Origin: a virus
DNA: 38,189 nucleotides
Virus record (IMG/VR): IMGVR_UViG_3300017991_000222
Span: 1 to 38,189 of that record
Direction: 5' to 3' (one strand)
Shown: piece by piece, positions 24,764 to 31,673 of the stretch
How positions within the stretch are numbered: the first letter of the stretch is position 1
Layout of the letters: every line of letters starts with the position of its first letter
The notes under the pieces: model-generated
Databases searched by the model: none
Told to the model about the DNA's origin: nothing
The model's input: the letters and a program-made list of their open reading frames with translations, nothing else
Program-made: the position numbers and the translations under genes

Positions 24764-24995
24764 CTCCCATCTCCTCAATATCCACGCCCTCAAGATTGTA
24801 CCTGTACCCATAGCGTCCGTTACCGTAAGAGTCTGGCGGGAATTCTTTTGTGAGAGCCTCGTCTGCGAATTCAAGCACGTCCTTAAATGATTTGGCGGTA
24901 ACGGTAAAGGCGTAGGTAACCTTGTACCTCTCATCTCTTCTCGACCTGTCGTGAAAGTCTTTCCTGTATATCGTAGCGTATAGTTTGCACCTCAT
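24756..24995 (-). CDS. Uncharacterised small protein
   Basis: 79 residues with an alternating strand opening (RCKLYATIYRKDFHDR, YKVTYAFTVTAKSFKDVLEFADEAL), a small alpha/beta shape that could be a ferredoxin-like fold, and an acidic tail. The ATGA overlap with the upstream zinc-binding gene and an AGGAGG-type SD (about 10 nt away) support it. No function can be assigned. Confidence 0.6.
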   Translation of the reverse strand: MRCKLYATIYRKDFHDRSRRDERYKVTYAFTVTAKSFKDVLEFADEALTKEFPPDSYGNGRYGYRYNLEGVDIEEMGDE

Positions 24996-25177
24996 CTCTT
25001 CTTACCTCCTTTTTTGTGGGTGTAGTATTCACACGGGGAGGGAGTCCTAATCAACCCAAAGGCATTGTCCTGAATCAAGGGCTCCTTTCGTTTTTTGCAA
25101 AACATTTCAGACGCCCTCCCCGTTTTTTTCCACTCGAAGTGCCTGCAATTCGGGCACTCGAAGATGTTGTAAATCAC
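24992..25177 (-). CDS. Small zinc-ribbon-like protein
   Basis: 61 residues: FECPNCRHFEWKK supplies a CxxC pair, and C27 and C49 (EMFCKKRKE; PSPCEYY) could complete a zinc site. The start is GTG at 25177, overlapping the preceding stop as GTGA, with AAGG about 8 nt upstream. It resembles the small CxxC early proteins common in phage replication operons. The function is unknown. Confidence 0.6.
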   Translation of the reverse strand: MIYNIFECPNCRHFEWKKTGRASEMFCKKRKEPLIQDNAFGLIRTPSPCEYYTHKKGGKKR

Positions 25178-25590
25178 TTATTTACCTTCCAATCCTTAGC
25201 CTCTCCTTGCATTAGGGCTTTTTCAAGTTTTCGTATTCGCTCTTGGTCGGCGTAATGTGGCATGTCGTCCAGCTCAGGGTGGGTTTCCTCAAAATGCAGG
25301 AGCGCCATCAGATTCCAGGCTCCATGAGCCAGGTGGTCTTCATCCTCCATGCCCATCATGTACTGGATTATGTGTCGGATGGCACTGTCAAGGACACGAG
25401 AGAATGGAAAGCCTTTCTCCCAATTCCTGTCCTCGTACTTTACCGCACCTTTCTCACAGACCTGGGCGATACGCCACAGGGCAAAGGGGCTCATTAAATC
25501 GAACCTGCCCTTTCCTGTCCTCTTATCACGAACAGCGCCGCTTTTATGCTGCTCTCTTTTGCCGCTGTCCTTCATCTCATATTCCCTCAC
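25174..25590 (-). CDS. dATP/dGTP diphosphohydrolase N-terminal-domain family protein (DUF5664)
   Basis: 138 residues. Phrases SGAVRDKRTGKGRFDLMSP, CEKGAVKYEDRNWEKG and EDEDHLAHGAWNLMALLHFEE are characteristic of the phage family annotated as dATP/dGTP diphosphohydrolase N-terminal domain. It would hydrolyse purine dNTPs or alter their pool using clustered acidic residues and metal. Length is normal for the family. The start is GTG with GAGGAGG upstream and a GTGA overlap with the preceding gene. It fits the DNA-metabolism operon; activity is inferred from family only. Confidence 0.75.
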   Translation of the reverse strand: MREYEMKDSGKREQHKSGAVRDKRTGKGRFDLMSPFALWRIAQVCEKGAVKYEDRNWEKGFPFSRVLDSAIRHIIQYMMGMEDEDHLAHGAWNLMALLHFEETHPELDDMPHYADQERIRKLEKALMQGEAKDWKVNK

Positions 25591-25955
25591 TTCTTTTCCT
25601 CCTCTTTGAATTCACTCCTCAGCACGAAGTAAATCACGGTTACATACTCGAAGATGTTGAAGTCATCGCCATAGGCTTCCCTCATGGCATCAACGAGCCC
25701 GTCAAAACAACAGCACTTAGGGTCGTGCTCCCAACGAAGGGTGATTGCTGGCATCTCAGAACACTTATAAATGTCCGTGCCAAGGATGATAATGTCTGTA
25801 GAGTCTTTGATTCTCTCGTCGGTAGGCTTTGCTTTGTACACCCCCGATGCGCCAAACCATTTCAATCCCCTACGAACAGTTACGTTGATTCCCTTTCGGA
25901 AAGCATAGGTTCCAAAGAGAAGCTCTCTTTTTTTCTGATTGCTTTTTCTTTTCAT
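25587..25955 (-). CDS. Uncharacterised phage protein (GINVTVRRG motif)
   Basis: 122 residues. The segment YAFRKGINVTVRRGLKWFGASG with a downstream EHDPKCC and FEYVTVIYF pattern resembles an ASCH-like small beta-barrel family frequent in phages. It could bind nucleic acid or a nucleotide. ATG 25955 has GGAG at 6 nt; an in-frame ATG at 25985 overlaps the HAD gene's stop as ATGA and is also possible. Confidence 0.6.
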   Translation of the reverse strand: MKRKSNQKKRELLFGTYAFRKGINVTVRRGLKWFGASGVYKAKPTDERIKDSTDIIILGTDIYKCSEMPAITLRWEHDPKCCCFDGLVDAMREAYGDDFNIFEYVTVIYFVLRSEFKEEEKK

Positions 25956-25981
25956 TTTTCTCTCCTTTATTATTGGGGTGC

Positions 25982-26368
25982 TCATTCGTTCATCCCCTTA
26001 TTCTCCAACTGAGCCACGAAGTCTAAGACCTCATGCCAGTTGTCCTCAAGCCTAAACCCCCTGTCGTCTATGTAGAGCGAACCGAGGGGTTTACCCTTGT
26101 CAATCCAGACCTCATCGTATGGGATTTGATGAAGGCGCAGGATGCGATGAACGCGCCTGTTTAAGTCCCCAATGCCGTACTTCTTATTGATGTGCACGTT
26201 GTTGATGCGACAGGTCTGAATGACTATCCTGTGCCCCATTGCCCTGAGTTTATGGAGGGTCTCGATTGCCCCAGGCTTGGGCTCACCGTAGTAGTTATGC
26301 TCGTGCTTCTGCCATTTCTCCATATCAAACTCAAGAATGGTTCCGTCAAGGTCAACCACTATTGTCAT
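25982..26368 (-). CDS. HAD-superfamily phosphatase
   Basis: 128 residues starting MTIVVDLDGTILEF, giving the nucleophile D6 and acid/base D8 of HAD motif I. QTCRINN is at the motif II Thr position, DKGKPLG supplies the motif III Lys, and YIDDRGF gives the motif IV acidic pair. It is a minimal HAD hydrolase, likely acting on a nucleotide or a nucleic-acid 3' phosphate. It lies between a metallophosphoesterase and the diphosphohydrolase. A GGAG SD precedes ATG 26368; the longer in-frame start lacks one. Confidence 0.82.
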   Translation of the reverse strand: MTIVVDLDGTILEFDMEKWQKHEHNYYGEPKPGAIETLHKLRAMGHRIVIQTCRINNVHINKKYGIGDLNRRVHRILRLHQIPYDEVWIDKGKPLGSLYIDDRGFRLEDNWHEVLDFVAQLENKGMNE

Positions 26369-27713
26369 CTTTCTTCTCCTTTCTGGGCTCACCGTAATAG
26401 TCTTTTAGTAGCCCCTTGAGGTATGCTCCAGCATCAAGCTCGTGGCTGTACTTATAGGGCTTAACCTTGTGTACGTCAGGAAGGTCGAGCCGAAGCGGAT
26501 ACCGCCAAGTCACGCCGTAGTCTTTATGGATTCCAAAGAATAACTGTGTCGGTCTGCTAAACTCAAAGGAGCTGATGAGCGAAAATTCATTCCCGCCTAC
26601 TACGGAGCCGTTTATGATTAACTCGCCTGGAGTCCTGTCAAGCTCTCCTGTGTTGTGGAAGTGCCCAAGGATTCTGTAATGCACATCAATGCCACGTCCT
26701 TGAAGCAAGTCTCCGAGGCGCCACATAGCCCGCTCGATTCCATACCAGGGAATTCTCATCCAGCTTCTAATAGAGTCTCCGTGCATGACCAGGAAATTCC
26801 ACCCCCTTATCTCCTTCACGAGGAAGAAAGATTTAGGGAAGTGGCACTTAATCCTGTCGTTACCGATGAGGAATGTGGATAGGAATTGATAGAACACGAA
26901 GTCCCAGTTTGTGTACCTTCTCTTGAAGCGCACTTTTTTTGTAAGCCTGCCGTGGTTCCCAAGGACTCCATGAAGCTCTATCTCAGGGAATACCTGGGAC
27001 AACTCAAGGATGAATTGAGCCGTGACGTATGCTCCGTTGAGAACCTGGAAGATAATATCCTCTGCGTTCTCGATAAGCTCTTCATGGATTCTCCCGCTGA
27101 CCATATCGCCAAGCCCGAAGATGTGCAGCTTGTCTATCTTGTACCCCTTAAGTTTTTTTGTGGCTATGCTCTTGATTGATTTGGCGAGATACTTCATTCT
27201 CCTGGTGAACACATCGAAGTTGTATTCGCCAAGCCCATACACATCTTCTGCCCGAACAATTTCCCCGATGTGAAGGTCTCCCAGTAAAAGCACCGCTGAC
27301 TCGTTTGACGGCTTGTCAACGTCTGGTTTCCACGCCAGGTCAATCTTCGGGAGCGACTTAGCTACACCCCTAAGCACGGCTACCATCCTGTCTCCGATTG
27401 TCTTCTCCTTCTCCAGCACCTTGTACTTCGAGGTTACTATCTGGAGTTGCTGGACAACCTTGTGCTTCTCTGTATCCCTCCTTACCGCCTCCTTAGCCCC
27501 GCTTCCCTTGATTTTTTTCTTTTCCTCTTTGGTTGCTAAGGAGTAATAGTCTATGCCATAACGCCTACACGCCGACTCGACAGCATGTTCCGTGCGGGGA
27601 ATCTCAAACTTCCCACGAATCTCAAGGGCAACATCTTTTGGATGAACCCTGTCTTTCTCCACTCGTTTTTTTAGGTATCTGATTTCTGCATCAGACCACT
27701 TTCTTCCTGCCAT
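26352..27713 (-). CDS. Metallophosphoesterase with N-terminal Myb/SANT-like domain
   Basis: 453 residues. Residues 1-60 (KWSDAEIRYLKKR... ESACRRYGI) look like a Myb/SANT-type DNA-binding unit; a coiled segment joins it to a calcineurin-like phosphoesterase. Metal motifs are visible: GDLHIGE (145-151), GLGDMVSG (201-207), GNHGR (252-256), MHGD (310-313) and GHFHNTG (350-356). It resembles phage and archaeal phosphoesterases of the SbcD/Mre11 superfamily. With the DNA-binding head it may process DNA ends or cyclic nucleotides. A GGAGG SD is 7 nt upstream. The SANT-like call is tentative; the phosphoesterase call is firm. Confidence 0.85.
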   Translation of the reverse strand: MAGRKWSDAEIRYLKKRVEKDRVHPKDVALEIRGKFEIPRTEHAVESACRRYGIDYYSLATKEEKKKIKGSGAKEAVRRDTEKHKVVQQLQIVTSKYKVLEKEKTIGDRMVAVLRGVAKSLPKIDLAWKPDVDKPSNESAVLLLGDLHIGEIVRAEDVYGLGEYNFDVFTRRMKYLAKSIKSIATKKLKGYKIDKLHIFGLGDMVSGRIHEELIENAEDIIFQVLNGAYVTAQFILELSQVFPEIELHGVLGNHGRLTKKVRFKRRYTNWDFVFYQFLSTFLIGNDRIKCHFPKSFFLVKEIRGWNFLVMHGDSIRSWMRIPWYGIERAMWRLGDLLQGRGIDVHYRILGHFHNTGELDRTPGELIINGSVVGGNEFSLISSFEFSRPTQLFFGIHKDYGVTWRYPLRLDLPDVHKVKPYKYSHELDAGAYLKGLLKDYYGEPRKEKKDDNSG

Positions 27714-27725
27714 TGTTTTCCTCCT

Positions 27726-28187
27726 TTATGCTCTCCACTCGAAACCCTCGTATCCCCTATTGGACAGCTCTTCCTTGATTTGCTCTGGGGTGTACGCCAA
27801 CAGCCTGTTCCTCAACCTTGTGTGGTCAAGACCTATTAAGGTGCAAGTATTGTAAAAGCTAAATACATACTCCTGGGCTTCGCTCGTGTTGATTGGCAGC
27901 ATGATATATTCGAGAGCCTCTGCCCCACGCTCAATGATTCTTCTTTGAGCCTGGGTTCTCTTATATCTCTTCAGGTAGTCTCCAACCATTGCTGTTCCGT
28001 ATGCTTTCGACCTGTGGTACTTCGACATTCTTATCAGCTTCGCCTCTCTCATCAGCGACTTGTCGTTGCCAGCCATAGCTTTAGCCACGAGGTAGTCCAG
28101 GCATTGAGTAAGCAGGCACCTGATTAAAAGTTTTCTCTCACCAGAAAACTCTATGTCCTCGCTGAGTTTGTCTGCCAGGTCAAACAT
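27726..28187 (-). CDS. Uncharacterised helical early protein
   Basis: 153 residues, mostly helical with basic stretches (MREAKLIRMSKYHRSKAYG; YKRTQAQRRIIERG) and an acidic end (EELSNRGYEGFEWRA). It has no catalytic signature. A GAGG SD is about 7 nt upstream and it sits between a Cys-rich protein and the phosphoesterase in the replication operon. It could be a nucleic-acid-binding accessory protein; the family was not recognised. Confidence 0.6.
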   Translation of the reverse strand: MFDLADKLSEDIEFSGERKLLIRCLLTQCLDYLVAKAMAGNDKSLMREAKLIRMSKYHRSKAYGTAMVGDYLKRYKRTQAQRRIIERGAEALEYIMLPINTSEAQEYVFSFYNTCTLIGLDHTRLRNRLLAYTPEQIKEELSNRGYEGFEWRA

Positions 28188-28188
28188 T

Positions 28189-28452
28189 TCAGAACCTCAT
28201 CCTTAGCTTTGGGGGCAACTTAAAGAGAGTCAGGCTGAGCCAGTCTCTCTTTAAGAAGTATTTGCAGTCGTTGTCCTTATTTTGCTGCGAAGGGTTTATG
28301 GGGTATTCGTAGCTATACCCAAACCACGTAGGGTTCTCCTTAACAATCCTCGTGCACACGCCTATCTCTGCCATCACGCCAGGGGCTACACGGTTCGACT
28401 GCCTCTTCATAAACACGCAGTCCTTGCAAAAAACTCTTTTCACCTTAGTCAT
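28189..28452 (-). CDS. Small Cys-cluster protein
   Basis: 87 residues. FCKDCVFMKRQ, GVCTRIVKENP and DCKYFLKRDW place four cysteines in a pattern typical of small zinc-binding phage proteins; the C-terminal part is basic. A strong GGAGGTAAAAAATG start lies just downstream of operator copy C. Confidence 0.65.
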   Translation of the reverse strand: MTKVKRVFCKDCVFMKRQSNRVAPGVMAEIGVCTRIVKENPTWFGYSYEYPINPSQQNKDNDCKYFLKRDWLSLTLFKLPPKLRMRF

Positions 28453-28816
28453 TTTTTACCTCCTTGTTAACTAAAGTAGTTAATACCTCTCGTAAAAAAG
28501 GGGGAGCCTCGCTCGGCTGATATATAAATTTCTTCCACCCTTTATAATCAACCCATACCCATATCTCCTTCAGGCAGCACGAGGGCATCCTGAAGCTGGC
28601 TATCGCCTCTCTCGTTTGCTTTCTACACCTGTTTGATTTCACCTGGATGAACCTCATGTACCTCCTGCATGGGCTGATTGCCATAATGTCAAACAGGTTG
28701 AACATATCCTTGCTCTGGTAGGTGCTCCATGTGGGAGACCAGACTTCATAGCCGTCACGAATCAACGCCTTGCGGCATCTGGCTTCGTTTATCCGCCCCT
28801 TTCTTGTAGTGTTCAT
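28445..28816 (-). CDS. PD-(D/E)XK nuclease, Holliday-junction-resolvase-like
   Basis: 123 residues. RKGRINEARC (E11), NLFDIMAI (D43) and IQVKS (Q58, K60) reproduce the E-D-(E/Q)XK order of archaeal Hjc-type and related small phage resolvase-like nucleases. A resolvase acting on recombination intermediates fits the recombination genes in the operon. The TAATG junction with the upstream gene fixes the start. It could instead be a small endonuclease of another role. Confidence 0.7.
   Translation of the reverse strand: MNTTRKGRINEARCRKALIRDGYEVWSPTWSTYQSKDMFNLFDIMAISPCRRYMRFIQVKSNRCRKQTREAIASFRMPSCCLKEIWVWVDYKGWKKFIYQPSEAPPFLREVLTTLVNKEVKND
28467..28488. promoter_or_regulatory. Operator copy C inside the early operon
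   Basis: TTAACTA-AAG-TAGTTAA (28467-28483) is a perfect 7-bp inverted repeat with a 3-bp spacer, continuing as GTAGTTAATACCT (28476-28488). It lies inside the 3' end of the nuclease gene, directly before the SD of the next gene, with no convincing promoter around it. It looks more like a roadblock (stoperator-like) or internal operator. Confidence 0.6.
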
Positions 28817-29313
28817 TACGAAAACCTCTTTGCTGTATCCTTCACCAGGGCTTTAATCGTTGCATCCGTGGGCTGCCATTGCTCGCCCTGGTCTTCGTTA
28901 TCGTCCATCACCCCTCTTTTTTTCTTATCAAGCCGCTCCCAATTCCTGCGCCACCTATCCCCTACTTCGCACTTATCACACGGGACGGCAACGATATACG
29001 TCCCGATTCTGTACTTCTTTTCTTGTAGTGTTACGCCCACGTCAGCGCACTTCTTACACCTAACCTCCCTCCCTTCATCCTCGTAGATGTGTTGACTACT
29101 CCCGCTCACCTCGCCTATCGCACGCTCGAATGTCGCCGGCATGGGAAACCAACTGCCCTCGTGGGTTCCCCTCACTTCATCAACAGCCTTCCTGAATATC
29201 TTAATGTCCACATCTTTGAAGCCCTGGTAGTGAGTGTCGAGGGCTCCGTCTGAGATGGGGAGACACACCTTCAGCAAGGGCTCTACAGCTTTCATGTATT
29301 CTTCCTTGGTCAT
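28816..29313 (-). CDS. Helicase-loader-like protein with zinc finger
   Basis: 165 residues from ATG 29313. The N-terminal 75 residues (EEYMKAVEPLLKVCLP ... FPMPATFERAIGEV) have the helical pattern and FP..A end of G39P-type helicase loaders. Then comes a CxxC...CxxC zinc unit (VRCKKCADVG; VPCDKCEVG) and an acidic and then basic tail. It lies next to the replication initiator, as loaders do. No helicase is visible in the window, so it may recruit the host helicase. The family call is tentative. TTG 29319 is less likely than ATG 29313. Confidence 0.5.
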   Translation of the reverse strand: MTKEEYMKAVEPLLKVCLPISDGALDTHYQGFKDVDIKIFRKAVDEVRGTHEGSWFPMPATFERAIGEVSGSSQHIYEDEGREVRCKKCADVGVTLQEKKYRIGTYIVAVPCDKCEVGDRWRRNWERLDKKKRGVMDDNEDQGEQWQPTDATIKALVKDTAKRFS

Positions 29314-29390
29314 TACCAATCCTCTCTGTTGTCAAAGAATATCCAGATAATCACCAAGGCAATCATCGAAAATAAAATTACTTCACACAT
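29313..29390 (-). CDS. 25-residue single-TM peptide
   Basis: MCEVILFSMIALVIIWIFF then a charged end (DNREDW). It has an AAAGGAGACTAAG leader ending at its ATG, starts 1 nt after the initiator stop, and ends in a TAATG overlap with the loader-like gene. That placement and SD make a real coupled micro-gene more likely than chance. Likely inserts in the membrane; function unknown. Confidence 0.6.
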   Translation of the reverse strand: MCEVILFSMIALVIIWIFFDNREDW

Positions 29391-29391
29391 C

Positions 29392-30168
29392 TTAGTCTCC
29401 TTTCCTAGCCCATCTCTCGGCTATTTCCATGTTAGACAGGCGCTTCTTTTTATACTGACCCTCCAGTACCTTGATGTAGTTAGAGGGCTTGAGAATCCAA
29501 TCGAAGGTTATGACCCACCCCTCTTTGTTGTCGCCGAGGAGAAACGCCTGCTCTGCCGCAGCACTCAAGACCTCATCGAGGTTGAAGCCATTGTCCTTCA
29601 TTCGTGCCCTCAACTGTCTCTCCCTCGTGGAGCCTGAGACAATACCCCTCACCTTTGGAAGGCTGTGTTCCTCAGCAAAGGCGTTCCATTTTTCGAGAGT
29701 CAACATAATTATTTCTTTATTCTTTTCCTTCTTTTCTTTCTTTTCTTCTTCTTTCTTCTCTTCTTTTTTAAGAGTAAGAGAAGTATTTACATAGGTACCG
29801 CTTGTTGTCCGTTTGTTGTCCATTTGCTGTCCATTTTGTTGTCCACCCTCCTGATATTTTTCCCAGTAAGTTATTGATACTATTGAGTATTTATTGGTAG
29901 ATTTGATGTCCACTTTGTTGTCCATTTTTAGAATGCTAAGGTATCTTATTAGTGTCGTGGGTCTGATATTTAAGAACCCGCTAGCGTCTGGTCTCTTGAA
30001 AACAAACTGACCTGGCTTTAGGCGAACCACTTGATTCCCTATCATTTCCTCTCTCTCCTTGTAGGCTGCGCTGCATAGGCACCATATCCACACCTTGAGC
30101 AGTCCCTCGTTTCTAAACATCGGGTTATCAATTATCTTTCTCCACAGCTTTATGTATCCTGGTCTCAT
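29392..30168 (-). CDS. Replication initiator (phage O-like/replisome organizer)
   Basis: 258 residues. An N-terminal winged-helix domain (1-100: YIKLWRKIIDNPMF, GQFVFKRPDASGFLNIRPTTLIRYLSIL, STNKYSIVSITYWEKYQ) typical of phage replisome-organizer proteins is joined by a Gln/Asn linker and a Lys/Glu run to a C-terminal domain (about 155-258) with WNAFAEEHSLPKVRG and FDWILKPSNYIKVLEG, a DnaT/loader-interacting type. It would bind iterons in its own gene and recruit the helicase through the loader. The GGAGAGGAAATGA leader supports this ATG. Confidence 0.85.
   Translation of the reverse strand: MRPGYIKLWRKIIDNPMFRNEGLLKVWIWCLCSAAYKEREEMIGNQVVRLKPGQFVFKRPDASGFLNIRPTTLIRYLSILKMDNKVDIKSTNKYSIVSITYWEKYQEGGQQNGQQMDNKRTTSGTYVNTSLTLKKEEKKEEEKKEKKEKNKEIIMLTLEKWNAFAEEHSLPKVRGIVSGSTRERQLRARMKDNGFNLDEVLSAAAEQAFLLGDNKEGWVITFDWILKPSNYIKVLEGQYKKKRLSNMEIAERWARKGD
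29700..29930. other. Candidate replication origin within the initiator gene
   Basis: Six copies of an 11-12-bp iteron TTTGTTGTCCA (plus strand) lie at 29802, 29811, 29823, 29834 (tandem) and 29902, 29913. An AT-rich gap between the two clusters has the inverted repeat ATACT-ATTG-AGTAT (29877-29890). A 60-bp tract at about 29708-29770 is almost pure pyrimidine on the plus strand. Iterons next to an A-rich, strand-asymmetric tract inside the initiator gene is the lambda ori layout. Confidence 0.65.
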
Positions 30169-30269
30169 TCATTTCCTCTCCGAGTTGAGATGGGGCAGCG
30201 GCAGCCACAATGAAAGCAAAGCATGGAGGGGTTGGAGGATGAACCGCCGCCGCCCCTTATTGTCGTCAT
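30165..30269 (-). CDS. 34-residue Cys-rich micro-protein
   Basis: Begins MTTIRGGGGSSSNP and has CFHCGCRCP, a tight cysteine cluster that could bind a metal. It overlaps the SSB stop (ATGA) at its start and the initiator ATG (ATGA) at its end, filling the gap exactly. A GAGG is about 10 nt upstream. This double coupling is the main evidence; the sequence is too short for a family call. Confidence 0.5.
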   Translation of the reverse strand: MTTIRGGGGSSSNPSMLCFHCGCRCPISTRRGNE

Positions 30270-30679
30270 TTAAATGATACCTCTTCGTCATCAGATTCTT
30301 CTGGGGCTTCCCATAGTTCTTCGTGCTCTTTTCTTTCTTGTGCATCTTTTTTTGAGTCTAGGAATATCAACTCCGTTGCGTTTATGTATGTGTTCTTTCG
30401 CTTATTACCCTCGTTGTCTTCCCATATACGAGTCTTCAGGGCTCCGCTGACCAAGACTCTTGAGCCCTTCTTGAGATACTTTTCTGCCAGCTCTGCGAGC
30501 TTGCCCCATACGGTAACCTCTATCCAGCTTGCATACTTAGCCCCGCCTCGGAAAATCTCGTTGACGCCTATCGTAAATGACGCCAACTTTCTGCCCGACT
30601 CCTTTACCGTGTGAACCCTGGGGTCTTGAGCGACATATCCCGCCACGTCTGCTTTTGAAAACGACCTTACAAACGCCAT
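30266..30679 (-). CDS. ssb: Single-stranded DNA-binding protein
   Basis: 137 residues with the OB-fold phrases of SSB (GYVAQDPRVHTVKESGRKLASFTIGV; SWIEVTVWGKLAELAEKYLKKGSRVLVSGALKTRIWED). It coats ssDNA and binds replication and recombination partners. The C-terminal tail is acidic but ends EEVSFK rather than the usual DDDIPF, so partner binding may differ. The start overlaps the preceding stop (TAATG). Confidence 0.93.
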   Translation of the reverse strand: MAFVRSFSKADVAGYVAQDPRVHTVKESGRKLASFTIGVNEIFRGGAKYASWIEVTVWGKLAELAEKYLKKGSRVLVSGALKTRIWEDNEGNKRKNTYINATELIFLDSKKDAQERKEHEELWEAPEESDDEEVSFK

Positions 30680-30870
30680 TATTCTTTACCTCCCGATGAT
30701 ATGTATTTCCTGATAGAACCCCTCAGTCCTTCGAGGCAGCCGCTACACACATCTGTGAGTAAGAGCTGAAGCGCTGCGCACTCAACCTTAAAGGAGCCGT
30801 TGAGGACTATCCCATCCTTCGTGTCGAATTCCTTCCCGCAAATATCGCAGAACACCTTGACTTCCTTCAT
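30679..30870 (-). CDS. Small zinc-finger protein
   Basis: 63 residues: KVFCDICGKEFDTKDG supplies a CxxC pair, and TDVCSGCLEGL a second. It starts at ATG 30870, with GGAGG about 8 nt away; the longer in-frame start overlaps the exonuclease gene. Coupled to ssb by TAATG. Likely binds zinc; role unknown. Confidence 0.65.
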   Translation of the reverse strand: MKEVKVFCDICGKEFDTKDGIVLNGSFKVECAALQLLLTDVCSGCLEGLRGSIRKYISSGGKE

Positions 30871-31673
30871 TTCTTTTTCCTCCTTGCCAGGCTCCTCTCT
30901 TTGCGGAGCCACCATATATCCACGAAGCGGCAGAATTCCTCAAAGAAACTATCAAGGACTTGACGCTCTATGATGTGCCACTCCATGTCGCCAGTATATT
31001 TATCTAGCCTCAGCATCGCTCCGCAATCTACGGTCTGACCGCTTCTTTCTTCCCACGCATGAACGTAGCTTGCCAGTTGCAGCTTGTGGTCGTGGTACAA
31101 TCCGTTGGCAGTCTTGAAGTCTATGACGAACAGGTACCTGCTTTTTTTTGGCAGCGCTTTAACGCCAAGGTGTTCGGGAATACTCAGGTTCGCAACCAAA
31201 TCAAGAGTGCCTGCGTAACGATGCTTTTCTGAGTAAACCCTTTCCTCTATCCCGACTGGCTCGACACAATACTCCCGAAGCCATTGATAGAATTTCTCGA
31301 CTTGCTCTTTAAACTCAGGGGGCACAGACTCCATCCTCCCTGTCCTGAAGTATTCCTCGATGAGCCCATGCACTATAGTCCCCTTCTCGGCACCCTCTTT
31401 CGCAGCCTCTTCGGGTCTTTCCTTTGCCTTCTTCATCATCAGGGGGACGTCCAGACATTCGAGGAAATCCTTAGTCATCATGCCCTTTCCTGTAATGTGC
31501 ATTTCATAGATGAGCTGGCTAACAAAGCTCTCCACCGCCGTCCGTGCATACCAGGAGTGAAGCCCTATCTTCTCGTTGATATTCAAGACAGTCGTTGACG
31601 AGGGCAGCTTAACGCCGAGGTCATCAACGAAATACTCCCTACCTTCTTTACTTTCAACTCTTCTTATTCCCAC
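30867..31673 (-). CDS. RecB/Cas4-like exonuclease (PD-(D/E)XK)
   Basis: 268 residues from GTG 31673 with GGAG at 7 nt. KGTIVHGLIEEYF (H102), YAGTLDLVA (D158), FVIDFKTAN (D185, K187) and LQLASY (Q199) reproduce the RecB-family nuclease signature. Together with the adjacent annealing protein it would form a two-component recombination pair: the exonuclease makes 3' ssDNA and the annealer pairs it, as with lambda exo and beta. It overlaps the annealing gene's end by 20 nt. There is no Cas4 Cys cluster in this sequence. Confidence 0.8.
   Translation of the reverse strand: MGIRRVESKEGREYFVDDLGVKLPSSTTVLNINEKIGLHSWYARTAVESFVSQLIYEMHITGKGMMTKDFLECLDVPLMMKKAKERPEEAAKEGAEKGTIVHGLIEEYFRTGRMESVPPEFKEQVEKFYQWLREYCVEPVGIEERVYSEKHRYAGTLDLVANLSIPEHLGVKALPKKSRYLFVIDFKTANGLYHDHKLQLASYVHAWEERSGQTVDCGAMLRLDKYTGDMEWHIIERQVLDSFFEEFCRFVDIWWLRKERSLARRKKK

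Noticed and set aside
25257-26012. 251-codon plus-strand ORF
   Set aside because: It lies opposite the diphosphohydrolase and neighbouring minus-strand genes, which have clear family matches and SDs; composition is not protein-like.
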